This document shows positions 55,091 through 63,017 of a stretch of DNA of 64,000 bases, piece after piece. A program made the position numbers and the translations under genes. Position 1 is the stretch's first letter; every line of letters starts with the position of its first letter. This DNA is from Agromyces salentinus (GTDB lineage Bacteria; Actinomycetota; Actinomycetes; Actinomycetales; Microbacteriaceae): NCBI RefSeq assembly GCF_009749395.1, contig NZ_WBIR01000002.1, forward strand, positions 248,001 to 312,000. Direction: 5' to 3'. The notes beneath the pieces were generated by a model, which worked only from the letters and a program-made list of their open reading frames with translations, searched no databases and was not told the DNA's origin.

Positions 55091-55096
55091 ATGCTA
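55091..55096 (-). promoter_or_regulatory. -10 hexamer TAGCAT, leaderless start of marR-type gene
   Basis: TAGCAT on the minus strand ends six bases before the GTG at 55084. The operator palindrome lies where the -35 would be, which fits autorepression. Confidence 0.5.
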
Positions 55097-55103
55097 GCGT
55101 TCC

Positions 55104-55126
55104 TTTCACTAACCAAGTAAGCGAAA
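55104..55126. promoter_or_regulatory. Probable MarR operator, 23-bp imperfect palindrome
   Basis: TTTC-n-CT-n-AC-nnn-GT-n-AG-n-GAAA, eight of eleven pairs matching, midway between the marR and idi start codons. Size and symmetry fit MarR-dimer binding sites. Confidence 0.6.
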
Positions 55127-55140
55127 TTCGGGGAGCGAAC

Positions 55141-55695
55141 ATGACCGACACGATCGATCTCAGGGAACTCGTCGATGACGACGACGTGGTGCTCCTCGAC
55201 GAGGCCGGCGAGCCGATCGGGCGCGTTCGCAAGAGCGCGGTCCACGGCCCAGACACGGCGCTGCACCTCGCCTTCTCGTGCCACGTCCTGAACCCTGCCG
55301 GCGAGGTGCTGGTCACGCGGAGGTCGCTGACGAAGCAGGCATGGGCCGGCGTGTGGACCAACTCGTTCTGCGGGCATCCGCGACCGTCGGAGCCCCTGAC
55401 CGCCGCGGTGCGGCGCCGCGCGGAGTTCGAGCTCGGCATGGAACTCGACTCGCTCGAGCTCGCCCTGCCGACCTTCCGCTACCGGGCGGTGGACGCCGAC
55501 GGCACGGTCGAGAACGAGATCTGCCCCGTGTACATCGCGACCGTGTCGGGCGACCCCGACCCGAACCCGCGCGAGGTGATGGACCACATGTGGGTCCGGC
55601 CCGACGAACTGCGCGCCGCCATCGACGCCGCGCCGTGGGCCTTCAGCCCGTGGCTCGCACTGCAGGCGGCCCAGTTGGAGCTCTACCGTGGCTGA
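55141..55695 (+). CDS. idi: Isopentenyl-diphosphate delta-isomerase (type 1)
   Basis: 184 residues from the ATG at 55141, with GGGGAG upstream. NUDIX-fold isomerase with active-site Cys77 in TNSFCGHP and Glu124/Glu126 in VENEICPVY; CHVLNPAGEVLVTRRS is typical. It interconverts IPP and DMAPP, needed both for GGPP priming and for the DMAPP units added by CrtEb. It is the first gene of the carotenoid operon and overlaps crtE by eight bases. Confidence 0.96.
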   Translation: MTDTIDLRELVDDDDVVLLDEAGEPIGRVRKSAVHGPDTALHLAFSCHVLNPAGEVLVTRRSLTKQAWAGVWTNSFCGHPRPSEPLTAAVRRRAEFELGMELDSLELALPTFRYRAVDADGTVENEICPVYIATVSGDPDPNPREVMDHMWVRPDELRAAIDAAPWAFSPWLALQAAQLELYRG

Positions 55696-56734
55696 CCTCG
55701 TCGACTCGGCCATCGAGGTCGAGCTCGGCGCGATCTTCGCCGACGCACGCCGACGCGCAGGAGACCTCGATCCGCACTACGCCGCGCTCTGGCACACGCT
55801 CGCGAAGCAGAGTTCCGGCGGCAAGCGCATCCGGCCCCAGCTCGTGCGCCTCGCCTACGCGGGATTCGGCGGCATCGAGGAGGACCTCGCCACGCGTGTC
55901 GCGGTCGCCTTCGAACTGCTGCACACCGCATTCCTGATCCACGACGACGTCATCGATCGCGATACGGTCCGCCGGGGCGGGCCGAACGTCGCGGCCAGGT
56001 TCGCGGCGCGCGCCATCCGCTACGGGACCGACGCCCGTACCAGCGACATCTGGGGCGAGACGGCGGCGGTGCTGGCCGGGGACCTCGCCCTCAGCCGCGC
56101 GCATCGCGAGATCGCCCTGCTGCCCGTCGAGGCGACGCGCAGGGCCCGCCTCCTGGACATCCTCGACCGGGCGGTCTTCGTCTCCGCCGCCGGCGAGCTC
56201 GCCGACGTCGTCAATGCCGGGGAGGTCGAGCCGACGAGCATGTCCCGTGTGCTGGCCACCCTCGAGCAGAAGACCGCGGTGTACTCCTTCGAATGCCCGC
56301 TCGCGGCCGGAGCCGTGCTCGCTGGTGCGCCGGATGCCTCGATCGCGGCGCTCGAGCGCTTCGGTCGCTTCATCGGCGTGGCCTTCCAGATCACGGACGA
56401 CATCCTGGGCGTCTTCGGCGACCCCGCCGTGACCGGCAAGTCCATCTCGTCGGACCTCCGCGAGGGCAAGCGGACCGCACTCATCGCGCACGCCGCCACG
56501 ACCGCCGAATGGCCGCGCATCGCGGTGGGCCTGGGCGACCCGGCCCTCGAGGACGCCGAGGCCGAGGACATGCGGACCGCGCTCCGGGACTGCGGGGCGC
56601 TGGACGCCGCGATGCGCCTCGCGGATGAGCACGTGACCCTCGCACTGTACGAACTCGAGGCCGGGAACCTGCCCGAGCCGCTCGCGAGCGAGCTCGCGGC
56701 GATCGCCCGGCGAGCCGTGGAGCGCGCGCGATGA
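55688..56734 (+). CDS. crtE: Geranylgeranyl diphosphate synthase CrtE
   Basis: 348 residues from a GTG inside the end of idi, with GGAG upstream. First aspartate-rich motif DDVID at residues 86-90 and second ITDDILGVFGDPAVTGKSISSDLREGKRT. Position between idi and crtB supports GGPP as product. It overlaps crtB by ATGA. Confidence 0.94.
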   Translation: MADLVDSAIEVELGAIFADARRRAGDLDPHYAALWHTLAKQSSGGKRIRPQLVRLAYAGFGGIEEDLATRVAVAFELLHTAFLIHDDVIDRDTVRRGGPNVAARFAARAIRYGTDARTSDIWGETAAVLAGDLALSRAHREIALLPVEATRRARLLDILDRAVFVSAAGELADVVNAGEVEPTSMSRVLATLEQKTAVYSFECPLAAGAVLAGAPDASIAALERFGRFIGVAFQITDDILGVFGDPAVTGKSISSDLREGKRTALIAHAATTAEWPRIAVGLGDPALEDAEAEDMRTALRDCGALDAAMRLADEHVTLALYELEAGNLPEPLASELAAIARRAVERAR

Positions 56735-57612
56735 GGCCGCGTCCCGGTCTGCTCGAGCGCTACGACGAGACCGCGGTCGCGAGCGCCGCGACCGTCATCG
56801 GCCGATACTCCACGTCGTTCGGAGCGGCCGCCCGCATGCTCGATCCGGCGACCCGCCGCGGTATCCGCTCGATCTACGCCCTCGTCCGCGTGGCCGACGA
56901 ACTCGTGGACGGCACGGCGGATGCCGCCGGGCTGACGGCGCCCGAGCAGCGCTGCCTCCTCGACGAACTCGAGGCCGAGACCGAGGCGGCCATGCTCTGC
57001 GGCTACTCGACGAACCTCGTCGTGCACGCCTTCGCGCGCGTGGCGCGATCGGCCGGCATCGGCGTGGAGCTGACGCGCCCGTTCTTCGCGTCCATGCGAC
57101 GCGACCTGGATCCCGCGGCGATCCGCGAGGACGAGGTCGCGCCGTACATCCACGGCTCCGCCGAGGTCGTCGGGCTCATGTGCCTCGCGGTGTTCCTCCT
57201 CGACGAGCCGATCGACGACGACCGGCGGCGCCGGCTCGAACGCGGTGCCGTGCACCTCGGCGCAGCGTTCCAGAAGATCAACTTCCTCCGCGACCTCGAC
57301 ACCGACTGGCGCACGCTCGGCCGTAACTACTTCCCCTGGTGCGACCCCGAGCACTTCACCGAGGCCGACAAGGACCGGATCCTCGACGACATCGACCACG
57401 ACCTCGACCTCGCGGCGCAGTCGTCGCGCGAACTCCCGCGGCGCGCGCGCGCGGCGGTGCAGACCGCGCACGGGCTGTTCGCCGAGCTGTCACGGCGCTG
57501 CCGGCAGACGCCGGCCCCGGTGCTGATGACCACCCGGATCCGGGTTCCCGACGCCAGGAAGCTCGTGATCGTGGTGCGCTCCGTCGCCGGCTCGTACGGA
57601 CGCACCCGATGA
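56731..57612 (+). CDS. crtB: Phytoene synthase CrtB
   Basis: 293 residues. Two diphosphate-binding aspartate motifs, DELVD at residues 56-60 and NFLRDLDTDWRTLGRNYFP near 188-206. Joins two GGPP to form 15-cis-phytoene. Overlaps both neighbours by ATGA, so the operon is read as a coupled unit. Confidence 0.96.
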   Translation: MRPRPGLLERYDETAVASAATVIGRYSTSFGAAARMLDPATRRGIRSIYALVRVADELVDGTADAAGLTAPEQRCLLDELEAETEAAMLCGYSTNLVVHAFARVARSAGIGVELTRPFFASMRRDLDPAAIREDEVAPYIHGSAEVVGLMCLAVFLLDEPIDDDRRRRLERGAVHLGAAFQKINFLRDLDTDWRTLGRNYFPWCDPEHFTEADKDRILDDIDHDLDLAAQSSRELPRRARAAVQTAHGLFAELSRRCRQTPAPVLMTTRIRVPDARKLVIVVRSVAGSYGRTR

Positions 57613-59234
57613 TCGGCGGTTCGGAACGGATCGTCGTGATCGGCGGGGGCATCGCCGGACTCGCGGCATCCGCGCTCCTCGCTCGCGACGGACACCGCGT
57701 GACGCTGCTGGAGGCGAGGGACGAGCTCGGCGGACGGGCCGGGTCCTGGTCGCGCGGCGGCTTCCGCTTCGACACCGGTCCGTCGTGGTACCTGATGCCC
57801 GAGGTGTTCGACCACTTCTTCCGGCTCTTCGGCACGAGCGCCGGCGAGCAGCTGGAGCTCACCCGGCTCGATCCCGGCTACCGGGTCTACGGCGACGGGT
57901 ACGCCGACCCGATCGACATCCGGGCGTCGCGGCGGGAGAACGTCGCCCTGTTCGAGTCCATCGAACCCGGCGCCGGCGCCGCGCTCGAGCGGTACCTCGA
58001 CTCGGCCGCGACCACGTACGACATCGCCCGCCGCCGATTCCTGTACACGAACTTCGACAGCGCGCGGGCACTGCTCGCGCCCGAGGTGCTGCGCGGATCC
58101 GGACGGCTCGCGACGCTGCTCGCCACCTCGCTCGAGACGTTCGCCGGGCGCTCGGTGCGGGACCGCCGCCTGCGCCAGGTGCTCGGGTACCCCGCGGTGT
58201 TCCTTGGCTCCTCCCCGGCAGCCACGCCGGCCATGTACCACCTGATGAGCCACATGGACCTCGAGCAGGGCGTCTTCTACCCGCAGGGCGGGTTCTCGGC
58301 GGTCATCGACGCGATCGCGGCGATCGCGGCCGCGGCCGGGGTGGACCTCGTGCGCAACGCCACGGTGGAGGCCATCGAGGTCACCGACGACTCGGAGCCG
58401 GCCGTCACCGGCGTCCGCTTCCACGACGGGAGCGGTGCGGTGCACCGTGTCCCCGCGCACCGGGTGGTCTCCGCGGCCGACCTCCACCACACCGAGACCG
58501 AGCTCCTGCCGCCGCGGGCGCGCACGTATCCGGAGTCGTGGTGGCGGCGACGGACCTCCGGCCCGGGTGCGGTGCTCGCGATGCTCGGGGTCCGGGGCGA
58601 GGTGCCCGGGCTCGCCCACCACACGTTGTTCTTCACCGAGGACTGGCACGCGAACTTCGACACGATCTTCGGCTCCGCACCCTCGATCCCCGATCCGGCG
58701 TCGTTCTACGTCTGCGCACCGAGCACGACGGATGCCTCGGTCGCGCCCCCCGGCGACACGAACCTCTTCGTGCTCGTCCCGATCCCGGCGGACGTCGGGA
58801 TCGGGCACGGCGGCGAGGACGGCGGCGGCGACCGACTCGTCGAGGCGACGGCCGACACGGCGATCGCGAAGATCGCCGCGGCCACCGGCACCGCCGATCT
58901 CGCCGATCGGATCGTCGTCCGGAAGACCGTCGGCCCCGCGGACTTCGCGGCGGACCTCAACTCGTGGAAGGGCGGAGCCCTCGGCCCCGCGCACACCCTC
59001 AGGCAGAGCGCCTTCCTGCGCGGTTCCAACCGGTCGCGCCGCGTCAACGGCCTCCTCTACGCCGGTGGATCGAGCGTGCCTGGCGTGGGGCTGCCGATGT
59101 GCCTCATCAGCGCGGAGAATGTCCTCAAGCGCGTGCGCGGCGACCGCACCGCGGGCCCCCTGGAGGAATCCGGCGGGTTCCGGGCCGGAGGCCGCGCCGA
59201 CACGTCGACCACGCATTCGAGGGAGGGCGCATGA
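57609..59234 (+). CDS. crtI: Phytoene desaturase CrtI
   Basis: 541 residues from the ATG at 57609. FAD-binding Rossmann motif IVVIGGGIAGLAASALLARDGHRVTLLEARDELGGRAGS at residues 7-45, a DTGPSWYLMP block, and the C-terminal CrtI signature YAGGSSVPGVGLPMCLISAENVLKR. It desaturates phytoene to lycopene, the substrate of the downstream elongase. Confidence 0.96.
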   Translation: MIGGSERIVVIGGGIAGLAASALLARDGHRVTLLEARDELGGRAGSWSRGGFRFDTGPSWYLMPEVFDHFFRLFGTSAGEQLELTRLDPGYRVYGDGYADPIDIRASRRENVALFESIEPGAGAALERYLDSAATTYDIARRRFLYTNFDSARALLAPEVLRGSGRLATLLATSLETFAGRSVRDRRLRQVLGYPAVFLGSSPAATPAMYHLMSHMDLEQGVFYPQGGFSAVIDAIAAIAAAAGVDLVRNATVEAIEVTDDSEPAVTGVRFHDGSGAVHRVPAHRVVSAADLHHTETELLPPRARTYPESWWRRRTSGPGAVLAMLGVRGEVPGLAHHTLFFTEDWHANFDTIFGSAPSIPDPASFYVCAPSTTDASVAPPGDTNLFVLVPIPADVGIGHGGEDGGGDRLVEATADTAIAKIAAATGTADLADRIVVRKTVGPADFAADLNSWKGGALGPAHTLRQSAFLRGSNRSRRVNGLLYAGGSSVPGVGLPMCLISAENVLKRVRGDRTAGPLEESGGFRAGGRADTSTTHSREGA

Positions 59235-59611
59235 CGGGGTTCGCATACCTCGCGCTGCTCCTCGTCTCGATCGGGGCGATCGCCCTCATCGATGCGCGGT
59301 GGCGCCTGGCGTTCTGGCGGGCTCCGGTCGCCTCGGCGATCGCCGTCGCGACCGGCACCGTGCTGCTGCTCGTGTGGGACCTCGTGGGCATCGGGTTCGG
59401 CGTCTTCTTCCGCGGCGAATCGCCGTGGGCGACCGGGGCGCTGCTGGCACCCGACCTTCCCGTCGAGGAACCCGTGTTCCTCCTCTTCCTGTGCCAGATC
59501 TCCCTCGTCGCGGTGCTCGGCGTCGAGCGCATCCTCGAGCGTCGCGCCGGGCGGTCGAGCAGCGGGAATGCATCATCCGATCCAGTCGTCGCCTCGGAGT
59601 CGCCCGCATGA
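59231..59611 (+). CDS. crtYe: Heterodimeric carotenoid cyclase subunit, first half (CrtYe/CrtYc-like)
   Basis: 126 residues with three hydrophobic helices and the cyclase motif PVEE at residues 77-80 (LPVEEPVFLLF). Small CrtY-type proteins work in pairs; with an elongase in the operon, cyclisation of the C50 carotenoid is expected. The ring type (epsilon, gamma or beta) is not decided by these motifs. Overlaps crtI and the second subunit by ATGA. Confidence 0.88.
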   Translation: MTGFAYLALLLVSIGAIALIDARWRLAFWRAPVASAIAVATGTVLLLVWDLVGIGFGVFFRGESPWATGALLAPDLPVEEPVFLLFLCQISLVAVLGVERILERRAGRSSSGNASSDPVVASESPA

Positions 59612-59943
59612 CCTACCTGCTGATCTGCATCCCGTTCGTCCTGGTCGCGGTCGCGGTCGCGATCGTCGCCACGATGCGGATGCCGCGTGCCGCCCGTCGA
59701 CGGCGCTGGCTCGCGCTGGGGGCGGGTGCGTTTCTCCTTGCGGTGCTCACGGCGGTGTTCGATTCGATCATGATCGCGGCCGGACTGTTCGGCTATGCCG
59801 ACGGCACCCGGCTCGGGCCGACCGTGGGGCTGGCACCGGTGGAGGACTTCGCCTACCCGCTCGCGACCCTGCTCCTGGTGCCGGCCGTGTTCTCCCTCCT
59901 CGTGGGACGTCCGCGGACGGTCGGCCGGGAGGACGCGCGATGA
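59608..59943 (+). CDS. crtYf: Heterodimeric carotenoid cyclase subunit, second half (CrtYf/CrtYd-like)
   Basis: 111 residues, three hydrophobic helices, and motif PVED at residues 77-80 (APVEDFAYPLATLLL), in the same position as PVEE of its partner. It completes the cyclase. Overlaps crtEb by ATGA at the TGA stop. Confidence 0.88.
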   Translation: MTYLLICIPFVLVAVAVAIVATMRMPRAARRRRWLALGAGAFLLAVLTAVFDSIMIAAGLFGYADGTRLGPTVGLAPVEDFAYPLATLLLVPAVFSLLVGRPRTVGREDAR

Positions 59944-60842
59944 CGGCGGAGGCGGGTGCCTCGGCGCCGACGCGGCTCGGCCGGATCCTCGTCTCGAGCC
60001 GGCCCATCAGCTGGATCAACACAGCGTTCCCGTTCGCCGCCGCCTACCTGCTCACCACGGGCGCCGTCGACCTCACCTTCGTGATCGGCACGCTCTTCTT
60101 CCTCATCCCGTACAACCTGCTCATGTACGGCGTGAACGACGTCTACGACTACGAGTCCGACCTCCGGAATCCCCGCAAGGGCGGCGCGGAGGGCGCGGTG
60201 CTCGACCCGTCGCTGCATCGGGCCGTGGTGTGGGCCGGCATCGTGACTGCCGCCCCGTGCCTGGTCGTACTCGTGTGGTCGGGCGGCACGCAGCATCCGT
60301 GGTCCTGGCTCGTGCTCGCCGCGAGCCTCTTCGCGGTGTTCGCCTACTCGGTGCCCGGCCTGAGGTTCAAGGAACGCCCGGTGCTCGATTCGGTCACCTC
60401 GAGCTTCCACTTCGTGAGCCCGGCGCTGTACGGCCTCGCCGTCGCGGGCGCGACGATGACGCCGCAGCTCGGCGCCCTGCTCGTCGCGTTCTTCTGCTGG
60501 GGCATGGCCAGCCACGCGTTCGGGGCCGTGCAGGACGTGGTGCCGGACCGCGAGGCCGGCATCAGCTCGATCGCGACGGCCTTCGGCGCTCGTGCGACCG
60601 TGCGGGTGGCCCTCGCCCTCTGGGCTGCGGCGGGCGTGCTCATGCTCGCGACCCCGTGGCCGGGGCCCCTCGGCGCGGTGCTCGTGCTGCCCTACCTCGT
60701 CGCCGCATGGCCGTATCGTTCGGTCGACGACGCGCACTCCGGCGAGGCGAACCGCGGATGGCGCCACTTCATCGCGTTGAACTACGCGGTGGGCTTCTTC
60801 GTGACGATGCTGCTGATCTGGTGGGCCGCCGTCCGCGCGTAG
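59940..60842 (+). CDS. crtEb: Lycopene elongase/prenyltransferase (CrtEb-like, UbiA family)
   Basis: 300 residues with about eight hydrophobic helices. UbiA motifs NDVYDYESD at residues 66-74 (NDxxDxxxD) and AVQDVVPDREAGISSIAT. In corynebacteria CrtEb adds two DMAPP units to lycopene, giving C50 flavuxanthin, which the CrtYe/CrtYf pair turns into decaprenoxanthin. It is the last gene of the coupled operon. Its stop TAG is also the start of the next gene's -10 hexamer. Confidence 0.93.
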   Translation: MTAEAGASAPTRLGRILVSSRPISWINTAFPFAAAYLLTTGAVDLTFVIGTLFFLIPYNLLMYGVNDVYDYESDLRNPRKGGAEGAVLDPSLHRAVVWAGIVTAAPCLVVLVWSGGTQHPWSWLVLAASLFAVFAYSVPGLRFKERPVLDSVTSSFHFVSPALYGLAVAGATMTPQLGALLVAFFCWGMASHAFGAVQDVVPDREAGISSIATAFGARATVRVALALWAAAGVLMLATPWPGPLGAVLVLPYLVAAWPYRSVDDAHSGEANRGWRHFIALNYAVGFFVTMLLIWWAAVRA

Positions 60843-60845
60843 GCT
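60840..60845 (+). promoter_or_regulatory. -10 hexamer TAGGCT built on the crtEb stop codon
   Basis: TAGGCT starts with the crtEb stop TAG and ends six bases before the ATG at 60852, so the S4-domain gene is probably transcribed alone without a leader. Confidence 0.5.
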
Positions 60846-60851
60846 GAGCGC

Positions 60852-61241
60852 ATGCCCGCGCCTGGAGACTCCCCCGTGCGCATCGACGCCTGGCTCTGGG
60901 CGGTGCGCCAGTTCAAGACGAGGTCGGCCGCGACCGCTGCGTGCCGGGCCGGCCACGTGCGCGTGAACGGCGAGCGGGCCAAGGCCGCGCAGACGGTTCG
61001 CCCCGGCGACGAGGTGCGCGTCAGGGTCGAGGGCTTCGACCGGCACCTCATCGTGCGACTGACGCTCGTCAAGCGGGTCTCCGCGACGGTCGCGGCCACC
61101 GCGGTCGAGGACCGGACGCCGCCTCCCCCGCCCCGCGAGAGCGTGCCGATCGTGCCCGTCCGCGACCGCGGGTCGGGCCGTCCGACGAAGCGCGAGCGCC
61201 GCGACCTCGAGCGCCTCCGCGGACGCGACGGCGTAGCCTGA
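60852..61241 (+). CDS. S4-domain RNA-binding protein (HslR/Hsp15-like)
   Basis: 129 residues. S4 domain at about residues 9-70 (VRIDAWLWAVRQFKTRSAATAACRAGHVRVNGERAKAAQTVRPGDEVRVR), then a basic Pro/Arg-rich tail. Hsp15-type proteins bind stalled 50S subunits carrying nascent-chain tRNA; this role is inferred. Separate leaderless-type promoter. Confidence 0.88.
   Translation: MPAPGDSPVRIDAWLWAVRQFKTRSAATAACRAGHVRVNGERAKAAQTVRPGDEVRVRVEGFDRHLIVRLTLVKRVSATVAATAVEDRTPPPPPRESVPIVPVRDRGSGRPTKRERRDLERLRGRDGVA
61234..61239 (+). promoter_or_regulatory. -10 hexamer TAGCCT, leaderless start of GNAT gene
   Basis: TAGCCT lies across the last codons of the S4-domain gene and ends six bases before the ATG at 61246; the T at 61239 begins that gene's stop. 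Confidence 0.5.
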
Positions 61242-61245
61242 GACG

Positions 61246-61539
61246 ATGCAGCGAGCGTTCACCCACGAGCCGGACGCCGGGCGCTACGTGCTCCGGCTGA
61301 ACGACGAGATCGCGAGCGTGCTCGACTACCGCGTGCTCGGCGACGCGATCGCGATGACCCGGGCGTTCACGAACCCGCCGTACCGCGGATCGGGGTACGC
61401 GGGCGAGCTCGTCGCCTTCGCCGTCGATGACGTGGAGGCCAACTCGACCCGGCACATCGTGCCGAGCTGCTGGTACGTCGGCGAGTGGTTCGACCACCAC
61501 CCCGAGCGTGCGGGCCTGCTTCGCCCGCGAACGGCCTGA
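61246..61539 (+). CDS. Small GNAT-fold N-acetyltransferase (YjdJ type)
   Basis: 97 residues, the size of the small YjdJ/GNAT_acetyltransf-like family. Acetyl-CoA loop AFTNPPYRGSGYAGELVAFAVDDVEA and late VPSCWYVGEWFDHHPE are typical. The substrate is unknown. Follows the S4-domain gene after four bases but has its own promoter candidate. Confidence 0.85.
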   Translation: MQRAFTHEPDAGRYVLRLNDEIASVLDYRVLGDAIAMTRAFTNPPYRGSGYAGELVAFAVDDVEANSTRHIVPSCWYVGEWFDHHPERAGLLRPRTA

Positions 61540-61597
61540 ACCGCCGGCGACGAGCGGAGCGCCCGCCCGTCGCCGATACGCGCGAGCGCGGAAGCGA

Positions 61598-62446
61598 TCA
61601 GTACCAGTTGACCGACTGCGAGTGCGACCAGGCGCTGCACGGCGATCCATAGGAGCCGGCGATGTAGCCGAGGCCCCACGTGATCTGCGTCGCGGCGTTG
61701 GTCGCCCAGTCGGCGCCCGCGGTGGCCATCTTGCTGCCGGGCAGCGACTGCGGGATGCCGGTCGCACCGCTCGAGCCGTTGTACGCGGTGTACGACCATC
61801 CGGACTCCTTGGCCCAGAGGCTGTCAAGGCACTGGAACTGGTCCTCGCCCCACCCGTACATTGAGGAGGCCAGCGCGCGGGCGGTCGCCCGGGCGCCGTC
61901 GGGCGTGTTGGCGTTCGCGAGCTGCTGGGCGGCCTCGGCCGCGGCCTGCGCCGCCGCTGCGGCCTGCTCCTGCTCGAACGCGGTCGTGGCCGCGGCGGTC
62001 TCCTGGGCGACGGCCTTCGTCTGCTTCGTGAGGTCCACGACGTCGTCGGTCGGGATCTTCTCGTACTCGCTCAGCGAGGCGACGGAGGCCTGCAGCGCGG
62101 AGGCGTCGACCTTGCCGTCCGCCTTCTCGAGGGTCGCGGTCGCGAGCGAGATCGTGTCCTCCGCCTGGGCCTGCACCTTGGCCGCGGCGATGCCGCTGTA
62201 GACGCCGAGGTAGTCGCTGCTCAGCCCGGTCGCCTTGGTCAGCTGGGCGGTGGCCTGCGCACGCGCATCCGCCTCGAAGGCGTTCTGCACGGCGAAGCCG
62301 GAGCCGGCGACGGCGCCGACGGCGAGCACGGCGCCGGCGGCGATGAGCCGTCGACGTCCGACCCGGCGCGAGCGGAGCGTGCGGCGAGGGTGGGATGCGG
62401 GGGTGGTCTTCGAGCGGTCTGACGCGGTGTTCGGAGTGGTTCGCAT
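61598..62446 (-). CDS. Secreted lysozyme-like (transglycosylase/Rpf-type) protein
   Basis: 282 residues. Arg-rich N-terminus, a signal or anchor helix (LIAAGAVLAVGAVAGSGFAV, about residues 34-54), a long Ala/Gln/Thr-rich helical region (about 55-190) likely forming coiled coil, then a lysozyme-fold C-terminal domain with Glu214 in LDSLWAKESGW, IPQSLPGSKMATAG, and two Cys (in QFQCLD and GSPCSAW). Predicted to cleave or bind peptidoglycan at the surface. Rpf and SLT folds are related; the subtype is not certain. The 155-base leader shows only a GC-rich hairpin (GGCGGCGCCGCC near 62483-62494). Confidence 0.78.
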   Translation of the reverse strand: MRTTPNTASDRSKTTPASHPRRTLRSRRVGRRRLIAAGAVLAVGAVAGSGFAVQNAFEADARAQATAQLTKATGLSSDYLGVYSGIAAAKVQAQAEDTISLATATLEKADGKVDASALQASVASLSEYEKIPTDDVVDLTKQTKAVAQETAAATTAFEQEQAAAAAQAAAEAAQQLANANTPDGARATARALASSMYGWGEDQFQCLDSLWAKESGWSYTAYNGSSGATGIPQSLPGSKMATAGADWATNAATQITWGLGYIAGSYGSPCSAWSHSQSVNWY

Positions 62447-62589
62447 GAATCCTGTGTGCTCGGGGTTGGGGCAGGGATGGGGGCGGCGCCGCCGAGCGCG
62501 GGCACAAGTCAGTGACTCTGTCGGCCGATCCTGTACAGACCCTCATTTCTTCCTGTGCAGTTCATGACCGCCTGCACCGCGACGCCCGG

Positions 62590-62595
62590 AATACT
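62590..62595 (+). promoter_or_regulatory. Candidate -10 hexamer AATACT, leaderless-type
   Basis: AATACT ends six bases (all G) before the ATG at 62602. The run GGGGGG could alternatively serve as a ribosome site, though too close to the start. Confidence 0.35.
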
Positions 62596-62601
62596 GGGGG
62601 G

Positions 62602-63012
62602 ATGCCGCGATCCTCCGAATCCCCTGAGTTGCCGGCGCCCGGCGCCCGCTGCCCGTGCACGAGCGGCCTCGTGTTCGGGGAGTGCTGCGGCCGATGGCTG
62701 GCGGGCGAGGCGGCGCCGACCGCCCAGCAGCTCATGCGCTCGAGGTTCACCGCGTTCGCCGTCGGCGACGTGGGGTACCTGCTCGCCACGTGGCATCCGT
62801 CCACCCGGCCCGCCGACCTCGAACTCGACCCGGGCACCCGCTGGCTGCGGCTCGACATCGACCGGACCGTCCGGGGCGGTCCGCTCGACCGGGAGGGCAT
62901 CGTGGAGTTCACCGCCCACTCCCGAGGGCACGGCGAACGGGGCAGCCAGCACGAGGTGAGCACGTTCGTCCGCGAGGGCGGGCGATGGTTCTACGTCGAC
63001 GCCGCGGGCTGA
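62602..63012 (+). CDS. YchJ/SEC-C-type protein
   Basis: 136 residues. The N-terminus has a Cys-rich zinc-binding knuckle with Cys17, Cys19, Cys28 and Cys29 (RCPCTSGLVFGECCGRWL), then the YchJ domain (LMRSRFTAFAVGDVGYLLATWHPSTRP, GIVEFTAHS, HEVSTFVREGGRWFYVDA). Function is unknown; SEC-C motifs bind zinc and sometimes SecB. A leaderless-type start is suggested. Confidence 0.87.
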   Translation: MPRSSESPELPAPGARCPCTSGLVFGECCGRWLAGEAAPTAQQLMRSRFTAFAVGDVGYLLATWHPSTRPADLELDPGTRWLRLDIDRTVRGGPLDREGIVEFTAHSRGHGERGSQHEVSTFVREGGRWFYVDAAG

Positions 63013-63017
63013 TGCCC

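Noticed and set aside
62447-62601. Possible c-di-AMP (ydaO-type) riboswitch before the lysozyme-like gene
   Set aside because: Such riboswitches precede many actinobacterial rpf genes, so I looked for the conserved core on the minus strand. Only a GC-rich hairpin is visible and the core sequence is absent.
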